From Exophiala sp. HKRS030 (taxonomy: Eukaryota; Ascomycota; Eurotiomycetes; Chaetothyriales; Herpotrichiellaceae): 64,000 bases of DNA. How positions within the stretch are numbered: the stretch's first letter is position 1; each line of letters opens with the position of its first letter. The notes beneath the pieces are model-generated. The model was not told the DNA's origin. It was given only the letters and a program-made list of their open reading frames with translations, and did no database searches. Shown in pieces: positions 56,605 to 64,000 of this stretch. The stretch lies in NCBI GenBank assembly GCA_023897205.1, contig JAHWDD010000035.1:125175-189174 (forward strand), written 5' to 3'. The translations under genes were made by a program, and so were the position numbers.

Positions 56605-57997
56605 GACTAATCCATAAATAGTAGAATGTTGGAAGATGAATGTTGACCATGTCACTTTTCGCTTTAATCGAACGGGTGCCCGCCGTGTTGGGAGAAGAGA
56701 ATAAATTAGACGACCGGTTTCCAAAGCATTATACAGGATCACGGATTTGAATTCAATTCTGCCAATTCTTCATCGAAATGTTGGCTTGGATGCAACATGG
56801 TTAAATCTTCTTGAAATATTGAGCTCATCGTTAGTCTGATCGCCTACTTTAAGCTTAACACCTACGTAAAAGTCACCTTTTTGAACTTCCACTAGCCTTT
56901 TGAAGCTATATAGATAGCCCACGCCGATATTTAGGTCTTTTTTCATTATGTTCTTGAAATTTCTCAGGTGATTAAGTCATTTAGCTATCTTTGAAAGTTT
57001 CCGCATGCACCGATTGTGTTGAGGAAGAAGAAATTGAGAGCACACCCTTACTAAGATTATGTACTGAAGACGTGCAGTGCGGCAGCACTTTCTTCGAACT
57101 AAACTAGGGAATCATTAACCATCTAGTGACATCGAATGTGTCGACTGTTCACTCGGCTACTATGAGGCCAATGCAAATCACTTGGAAATAGTGTAAATGC
57201 TCCCCCTCTGAGATAGATTCTAATGGTTGGAATGACATAATGCAGGAGACTCGCTAGAAATTACCTTTAACAGCCCTTTGTACACTGTTAACTTCTAACT
57301 TATTGAGGCAAACTAATAGACCTGTAAGACGACCGCAATATTGAGTAATAGCGGGCCCTTGTAGGCATCTAGTTGCTGCTGAGTTGCATTTAGAAAAGCT
57401 AATATGCAGTCCACTATTCTGACATCCGTCCGCAATCTTCGGTTCGGTACTTGGAGTATGGCATCCACGATACCGAGGTGCCTCACTCGGAACACTAGAA
57501 ATTTGGCACATCTCAGGCAGCCTTTCATTACCGCCCAATATCTCGGCAACTGGCCATGCCGTGCGCTGTTGATCAAGGTCTGCTCCTATGAGAGTCGGCC
57601 GTTTGAGGCGTAGGCCTGAGCAGGTGATCACAGCCTATGCCGCGTACCAAACCTCTGTGTCAGAGCATGCCAGGGGATCCAACGCATTCCTATATACGAG
57701 CTTATGAACAGCTCCAATATACTTGCTCGAAATTGCTATGGTTTCTCAGTCACGACAATATGCTACTTGGATGATATATGTAGCACTTCTCTGGTTTCGC
57801 TCTTTTCCTGAAAATCATGCAACTCGTTACAGGCCAGTCCGATATATCGGCTGCTGATACATCAGAACAAAATGAAAAACTCACGAGCAACCAGCAACGA
57901 GCAGAATGGCGGAAGCGATGTAGACTTTCCCTAGCGGATTATATAAGTGAGCAAAAAGGGTGATTTATCATATATGAATCGTTAGAGCTTACTGGTG
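56605..57997. other. AT-rich spacer
   Basis: About 1.4 kb without a supported gene. A minus-strand frame at 57313-57576 contains some protein-like sequence (LRTDVRIVDCILAFLNATQQ) but nothing identifiable. Confidence 0.35.
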
Positions 57998-58624
57998 GAA
58001 TGCAGACCATAAGCTGGGCACCGTGGTAGATCCGTCTGATGTTCGGCTGATACCCGATGAGGAGGACCCTTACGCATAGACGTGGGCCAGTGACAGAGAG
58101 CACCTCTTTAAAAAGCAGTTGAGTAAACATTCTGTTGGAGCCTACGTGTAGCTCTGCCGCGAGGTCGGGATCTCATTCGAAGCTGTAGCTAAGTCTGATG
58201 AGAGGCAAACCCTATTTCCTACAACCACTAAGGTATGTTCCGTGCCTAAGCAGTTCCTGGCCAAAGCACACCGGTTCTAGACTTATGAAAGGACTAGGGC
58301 ACGGATCGAACAATCTCAATTGAGGGTCTGAGGTTGCATATCGCTCGACTGGAGGAGAAGACTGAGTCTCTGACATAAGCAGTCGCCGACCGAGAGGAAG
58401 AGGTTCGTACTGCAAACATAGCTTAGCAACAACTCAGAGTTGAGATTGAGCAGATGAGTAAGAAGTTGTTTGCACAGAAAGAGACTGAGAAGCTGCTGCA
58501 AGATGAGAATATGCGTTTACGTGCAACGCACACGCGCTCAATCAAAAGGCTTCGATCATCCCATATGGATGTAGGAAGAGTCCTGACCATGCTCTGTCAA
58601 TTGAGCGGCGAACTTATTCCTTGA
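57998..58624 (+). pseudogene. Decayed coiled-coil protein gene with several in-frame stops
   Basis: Reading from about 57998, one frame contains VVDPSDVRLIPDEEDPY, SDREHLFKKQLSKHS, CREVGISFEAVAKSDERQT and KQFLAKAHRF. It is interrupted by TAG at 58077, 58149 and 58278 and by TGA at 58329. A frame change follows. The next frame has LHIARLEEKTESLT, AVADREEEVRTANIA, QQLRVEIEQMSKKLFAQKE and MLCQLSGELIP, interrupted by TAA at 58376 and TAG at 58424 and ended by TGA at 58622. The second part is a typical coiled coil. Five of the six internal stops are one C-to-T step from CAG or CAA. Original function unknown. Confidence 0.6.
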
Positions 58625-60280
58625 AGAGGATGGCAATCACGCATCAATTGGGAGTTAGAGGTTATGGGATGATACGAAGCTGTAGCTTGCCGGAAAATGG
58701 TATGTCCGCCTTTGAATTAGCATGCTGAGCACAGAAGATACATACTATCCTTTGAGTAAACTTCCTTTTTTGTGCTCAAACTAGCATAGATCCTGTATCT
58801 CTAGTCATGCTTTCATCTTTTACAGAGCAACAGAACATCACATTATAGAGATATTGGAGTTTTGAAGGCATACATCAAAGTAACGAAAATCGCTGTTTTC
58901 ATAAGTTGTGGGACTTACGGTCGTTCTCACTCTCTGAAATGGTTGCAGTAGGTAGCAAGAAATAATGCTATTCCATGAAGCAAGAAAATGCGCTCTATCC
59001 TTGCCGGCGATGGATGTAATTGGTAAGAGAAGTGTATGATGAGCGCCTGCGCTTCCTGTTATCCCCTTGAGCGGCAATTTTCTCGCACGTTCAGCGGAGC
59101 TGTTGCAAACACTCTCTGTCGACTGCCCCACCGTGGTGTTGTCCTGCCAGTCCTTTGGTCATTGGCTAGGATCAGACCTATATGATTGAACTTAACGGGG
59201 ACATTCCATTGATCACGCGGATAGGCTTGGGGCTGAGAAAATGGCAGACTCTGGGCATACCTATCCTTATGAACTAAAGCGAAGGTCTATTTAGATGATA
59301 GTCTGACTTCCCTAGGCAAAATGGTTGACATAGCCAAATGTTGTCTTTCTGGAGTCTAGAAGTCTGACCAAAATCGCGAATCGTTGTTTTCGTTCCTTCG
59401 CGCGTGCCCAATGCCACCACCGCAGATTTCAATTGCTACTACACTTCTATAATACTATTTAATACCAAATATTAGGGCTGCGTTGACTTTCTGAATGATG
59501 TCTCTCAAAGGACTTGCAGATTTTTGGGGGCTAGGGGAAGGCCCGTTATAAAGTTCCTCTTTAAAATGTCACTCAAAATTGACATGATTGCGTTGTAGTC
59601 GAAATGTAAAGACTCGCAGCTGGTATTGGAGGCCATTGCGCGTTTCCAGCTGGTTTTCCTTTGCTCATTTCGTGCTGTCAATTGTCGGATTCCTCGTCGT
59701 TAGACAACCTAGAAGACTCATGATGTATGTGGGAGCTAGCTGAAGGACGAAGATTAAGTTTGAGGTCCCAGAAAGAACCGGAAATCATCATAGGCTGCTA
59801 AAAACGGTTATACAACCAACCATATTGATCGGCAACAGAAGCATTTAGTCCTTATCATTGGTTCACATTGGCAAGGATATAAACTCGTGCTGGCCTTTAG
59901 CTCGCTGAAAATATGGGTTTTAATGCAGTCATACTGGCTAAATTGACATATCTCAGGTTAAGAGTCACGCAAGTTCCACAAACGATGAGAGGAAACGAAG
60001 GTCAAGGCGACTGATTGCTCGGAACTCCAAAAGCTGCTACGGGTTCCGATATACGGAATAGAGACATGCCGATGTTTTTGGCCTCACGGCTATTGTATTG
60101 CAAAGTGCCGAATGCAGAATGAATTCAGACACTTTTTGTGAACCCGTGATGATCGCTGGATGGAGATCTACCAGCATGCACACTTCCATCTTAACGGTGG
60201 CTAGTCGCTTGTTGTATAAATAGCGAAAGCTTCCCTCCACTGGTGTGCTATGTCTTATTAATTAGCAACTCACAACCAGG
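58625..60280. other. Gene-free spacer upstream of the methyltransferase
   Basis: About 1.65 kb. A 97-codon frame at 58838-59131 (-) has no domain. No other feature recognised; the last part is the methyltransferase promoter. Confidence 0.35.
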
Positions 60281-61471
60281 ATGATACACAGATCATTCCA
60301 GCAGAAACAAGCCGTGGCACGACTAGTTGCTGACATTAAAAAGGCAGCGGCAAGGTTCGACGACGATGTGCCCGAAGCAGGTCATGATCTTGCCAACTTA
60401 GCAGGAGAGCTGCGACTGCAGACCATGAATCCTATCGATGCTGTATTCCACTTGGTGCACGTTCCAACGATGCTCCACGCCGTATTTCAAATTATCTTCG
60501 AACTTGACATTTTGGAAAGAATTCCCGAGCGGGGAGAGATGTCCTTCCAAACCCTGGCAGAGGTGACAGAATGCAATTTGGATGGCCTTAGGCGTGTACT
60601 CAGGTTTGCATGCCATCAGAAGATTTTCCAAGAGACAAAGGACGGAATTCGACACTCGCCAATATCGAAGGCAATTCAGAGAAGAAAGCCGTGGGTGGTG
60701 TTGGGTTTGGCGAACCTCATCAAGGAGGCGGCTAAACACCTTCGGGAATCGTTGCAATCCGGTACACTGGCGGGACGTGTAACTCCGGCTCTTGAGCTGG
60801 CCTATGGATCAAACTTTTGGGATGTCCTGGGTACGGGAAATGCCGGTAGGTGCCCGAAAGAGTTCCAAGCCGGTATGAAAGCCTACCCAGCCGGTGAACT
60901 ACCGTATCCTTGGCAGCAGCTGGGTCGGGCTACCGTGATCGACGTTGGCGGAGGAGAGGGACACGTTGCGGTCAATTTGGCGCGACTATTTCCTCGCCTC
61001 CAATTCGTTGTCCAGGATCTGGAGCTCAACGTTGATGGCGCGGCCAGAGCAATCTCAGCCAAAGTGTCTGACCGCGTTCGGTTCGAGGTTCACGACTTTT
61101 GGACCGTGCAACCCGCGCCACTGCCAGGAACAGTCGTCTACTTCATGAGGTGGATCTTACACGATCGGCATGACGACGACTGCGTCATGATTCTCCGTCA
61201 ACTGTTGCCTGGACTGAAGAACGCACAAAATCGACTATTGATCGCGGAAGCCGTTCTACCCTCTCGACTGTCGGAGCAGGTGAACCACCGCGAAATTGAA
61301 GATCTCACACTCGATCTCAACATGTTCACGTTGTTTGGGGCGCATGAACGCACTGAGGAACAATTCCAGGCTCTCTTGCATCGTGCGGATCCAAGGTTAC
61401 GCATCCAAAAATGTTGGGGGTCCAGCATAGACAAGATGAAAGTTCTTGAGGTTCGGTTGCTGGAATCATAG
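60281..61471 (+). CDS. SAM-dependent O-methyltransferase (COMT-like)
   Basis: 396 residues, no introns. The N-terminal part has the helical dimerisation/substrate region (about residues 50-130, including DAVFHLVHVPTMLHAVF). The SAM-binding motif is VIDVGGGEG (about 219-227), followed by FVVQDLEL (about 242-249), and the catalytic region is MRWILHDRHDDD with the general-base His294. The C-terminus has DLTLDLNMFTLFGAHERTEEQF and KCWGSSIDKMKVLEVRL. This is the plant-COMT-like O-methyltransferase family common in fungal secondary metabolism. Substrate unknown; no synthase gene lies nearby in the window. The frame is clean. Confidence 0.9.
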   Translation: MIHRSFQQKQAVARLVADIKKAAARFDDDVPEAGHDLANLAGELRLQTMNPIDAVFHLVHVPTMLHAVFQIIFELDILERIPERGEMSFQTLAEVTECNLDGLRRVLRFACHQKIFQETKDGIRHSPISKAIQRRKPWVVLGLANLIKEAAKHLRESLQSGTLAGRVTPALELAYGSNFWDVLGTGNAGRCPKEFQAGMKAYPAGELPYPWQQLGRATVIDVGGGEGHVAVNLARLFPRLQFVVQDLELNVDGAARAISAKVSDRVRFEVHDFWTVQPAPLPGTVVYFMRWILHDRHDDDCVMILRQLLPGLKNAQNRLLIAEAVLPSRLSEQVNHREIEDLTLDLNMFTLFGAHERTEEQFQALLHRADPRLRIQKCWGSSIDKMKVLEVRLLES

Positions 61472-62159
61472 ACTGGTTGGTAGATTGAAATGGCCTTGAT
61501 TCGCGCGACAGTTTTTCCGAACCATTTCTCGGGGAAAATAATAAGAGTAGTTGATAGTAATCTGACCGAGTAAGTGATCGGAACATATCAGCTTTGAATT
61601 CCATTGGCATTTCACATATCCACATTAGCTTTTCCTGTGAAGGATTGAATTTACAAGAAATTGCCCTTCTGCGATACGAATTGCTACGCAGACAGGTAAG
61701 AGGTCTCCATTGTCTTGACTGGCCTGAAAGTTGCTCTTCTTCATCAACTTTTCGAGATGCCGGGAAGTTCTCTGTGCATTCGCAATGCTTTTATGCCTCG
61801 TGATGGCCAGCAGGGAATGTGTGAGACTAGCACTTTCTGCATCTCCGGATGCTAACGATGTCTTTGCTAGTGTCAAAGTCCAGCTAGCATTTCGTCCCGA
61901 CGACGATCGGTTGACAGTCGTCGACAGCCTTGACAGATTATGCCCAACGACTCCAGCTTCATAATGCTGCAGGATAGATCAACTTTAAAGCAGTAAGAAC
62001 GAAGGTGTTCGTCAGCCGGATTGGCGCAATGGCAGGACCAAGACAGCTCCCAAGATGTGACGTGATCCGCTTGCATAAGAATCAAACGATACCCAGCGTT
62101 AAAGCGCGCCTGGGGCAGAAGCACGTGTAAGCCAGTTGATGGGATCTATCGGGGAAGAG
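61472..62159. other. Intergenic
   Basis: Between the methyltransferase and the kinase-like relic. Open frames at 61625-61876 and 61873-62124 (-) have no recognisable content. Confidence 0.3.
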
Positions 62160-62877
62160 CTACGAAATCCGTCTAGTGAGCCGTGGGTTGCCAACAAGCA
62201 GGTTGTGGGGGGCCCAATGGTGTTGTATGAATTCTGACTCGGCGATGACATCGCGCAACGACGTCTTGTCGGAACTTGACAAGTCGGCGACGCAAAGGCC
62301 TTGATTTATGGGCAACTTCGAAAGTAATGCGAAACCAACTTCCAGGAGCTGTATCACTTTTTGCTGCGTGGCATTCACTTGGGAAGGGGAGAATTGAACA
62401 TGAGGAAGTGTGATAGATGCGCTCAAGTCGATGAGGTGAACTCGCGGGTGTGGATCTTGAGCCTGAACGAGAATGTCGGATGCCGCGAGGTTATTGTGCG
62501 CAATTCCAGCTTCGTGCAAGGCCTTGGGCTTCGTGCGAGCTTGATCCGCAATGTTGGAGCTAATTAGAAACTATGAGAGGAACTGGCCCTCAGCCCATTC
62601 GAACAGGATGCCTCGGACTCTCACGTTAAAATGCTGAAGTCGGTCGATCCCATACAAACGGGTGTAAATCATATATCCTAGTCACATCTATCTCTACCGT
62701 AGTAGGGACATCAATCCAACCATAACAGGCGAAGATAATCCAGCCGTTAAGGCCTTGTTGAATTAGAGAGCCGTTCGCTCGACATTCGATAAAGAAAGGA
62801 TTGTAGAAATACTTTTGGTGCGTGCCATTCAGTCGAGACACGTTCAACTCAGGGTGATCGAATTTGAACATTTGCAT
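62160..62877 (-). pseudogene. Decayed protein-kinase-like gene
   Basis: From about 62877 to 62628 one frame ends HPFVWDRPTSAF. A second begins about 62630 with FNVRVRGILFEWAEGQF, meets a TAG at about 62572, and continues in frame as SSNIADQARTKPKALHEAG. It then reads IAHNNLAASDILVQ and PRVHLIDLSAS down to 62160. The order (GILFEW hinge, LHEAGIAHNNL catalytic loop, HLIDLSAS at the DFG position) is that of the small fungal kinase-like proteins found in accessory regions. A frame change and the stop (CAG to TAG fits) break it, and key residues are altered: HNN for HxD and IDL for DFG. Likely non-functional. Confidence 0.5.
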
Positions 62878-63149
62878 GAGTCAAGTCGTGTCCAAAGCGC
62901 AATTTATCCATCAATCAAACATACCATCATCAATGCATAATGTTTCTCGTCGATGAGAACTTTGAAAATATGACCGTGCCTTCCACCACCGGCATAGAGT
63001 AACTCTGAAAGGATATTTTTTCATCATTCCAATTGAAGGGTTTCAATATAAGACAATCGTAGTCGCAGAATTCCGATGACGGTATTGTTGCTCCATTTCC
63101 TGGATAGAAGTCGAGCCGGTCGGAAGTATTTACAGCGATTTCCGAGGTT

Positions 63150-63625
63150 TGGGATCCTCAGCCTGGCGCTATTTGAGTGCGCATGTCGGGTTCATCATCA
63201 GAATGTTGAGACACGTCGCCACTGAATCCTCGTTGAGCGAGATCAAATCTTATGGCCGCAGGCGGCAGATCTTCGGCGGCGCTCAGTGCGCTTATCATGT
63301 GATATCGTATGAGTCATCAGCTCTGCGTGTTCGCCCACAGTGCAAACCATCACATGTCGATCGAAGTTCACTAAATTTGTCCCCAAGAAAAAGTGCTATC
63401 TCGTCTAGGTGGTGCCAAGGGTTTGCGCGGAGAAGGTCTCAACTTCAGGGTCCGTAAGAGATCGAGGACGTCCACCACGGCCATTGTGCGGTGCCTCTGT
63501 GCTGCCGAAGCGCCGGTAATTCGTCCGCAGCATACCACTTTTGCCATTTCGTCATTCCTCAGCGAGCCCTCTTCAATCATTGCTTGAATAATCACATGTT
63601 GCGGGTCCGCAAGGTTTGGCGCCAT
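63150..63625 (-). mobile_element. Tc1/mariner-type transposase relic
   Basis: Starts MAPNLADPQHVIIQAMIEEG with a helix-turn-helix pattern (RNDEMAKVVCCG). The next frame continues RRFGSTEAPHNGRG and RPRSLTDPEVE, the GRPR-like motif of Tc1/mariner transposases. After another shift come LDEIALFLGDKF and ISALSAAEDLPPAAIR. At least three frame changes and stops are needed to read it, and the DDE catalytic region is not recognisable. This is the N-terminal part of an old, mutated copy. I see no terminal inverted repeats. Confidence 0.55.
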
Positions 63626-64000
63626 GGGTAGGCATTTGATAGGATGGAGGAGACTTCGCTGTCCTGCACTCTACTATATCTAAAGTCACTCCCAATTCAC
63701 TATCTAGGATGTCGTCTAGAAGGTCGGAAAATGGTATGGAACACAAAGGTGGGGAACGTGGCTCATGTGTGCCGCAACAACGCGTAGCGCGATCTTGCAC
63801 GTGCCGGGTCAATACTGGCGCGTCCGCACGTGCTTCAGATTCGGCTGAGTCAGATTGATTCTTGGCTTGATGCCTTGATTGGTATTTGTGGTAGATTGTA
63901 GCCTGCCACTTCAGCAATTCTGTCGAATGATAGTCTGACACGTTATGTAACAGATGTCGCCGACACAGTACGCTGTGATGAAGAAAGTGTGCATCGAGCT
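63626..64000. other. Right flank of the transposase relic
   Basis: A 122-codon minus-strand frame overlaps the relic but has no protein signature. The sequence continues beyond the window. Confidence 0.3.

Noticed and set aside
1..64000. CRISPR arrays, rRNA or tRNA genes
   Set aside because: No spaced identical repeats of CRISPR type and no convincing tRNA A/B-box plus cloverleaf found by eye; a covariance-model scan would be decisive.

Overview
The window is nuclear DNA of a filamentous ascomycete (Pezizomycotina, perhaps Eurotiomycetes; that rank is inference). Genes carry short GT-AG introns of 44-180 nt. The proteins are typical of moulds: PalI/Rim9, fungal Med15, Efr3, a telobox Myb protein, Zn2Cys6 and bZIP regulators, an AA9 polysaccharide monooxygenase and a ZNFX1/Hrr1-type helicase. 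Short tandem repeats and AT-rich spacers lie between genes.

Left part (0-31.4 kb), mostly conserved genes: palI (+), an LMBR1-type membrane protein (-), Mediator subunit MED15 (+), a telobox Myb protein (-), a conserved protein of unknown function (+), a short-chain dehydrogenase (-) preceded by a C2H2+Zn2Cys6 regulator (-), a divergent Rad51-like protein (+), a glyoxal-oxidase-type gene broken by two stops (+), a small coiled-coil protein (+), a second dehydrogenase (-) and EFR3 (-). Middle (31.4-45.05 kb): a bZIP regulator (-) divergent from a CHR-family chromate transporter (+), a 2.5 kb AT-rich gene-free island, and a very large NFX1-type zinc-finger helicase (+).

Right part (45.05-64 kb) looks like accessory DNA. 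It opens with a cluster of GCTCACCC-type direct repeats. A seven-exon DUF3435/FluG-like tyrosine recombinase follows, with an apparently complete R-H-R-H-Y catalytic set; this is the family of Starship 'captains'. Beyond it lie a secreted protein of unknown function, a C2H2 factor, an AA9 enzyme, a Ser/Thr-rich probably GPI-anchored protein, an O-methyltransferase, and several decayed genes: a coiled-coil relic, a kinase-like relic, a Tc1/mariner relic and one unidentified relic. A recombinase-led mobile element carrying cargo is the most interesting reading. Its right end is not seen, so the extent is inference.

The sequence itself needs a warning. Six otherwise intact genes (palI, MED15, the Rad51-like gene, the second dehydrogenase, EFR3, the helicase) contain eight apparent single-base losses. 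Each can be repaired by lengthening a run of 3-5 G or C by one base. This pattern suggests run-length errors in the assembly. In contrast, the decayed genes carry in-frame TAG/TAA stops that fit CpA-to-TpA change (RIP-like), which I take to be real.
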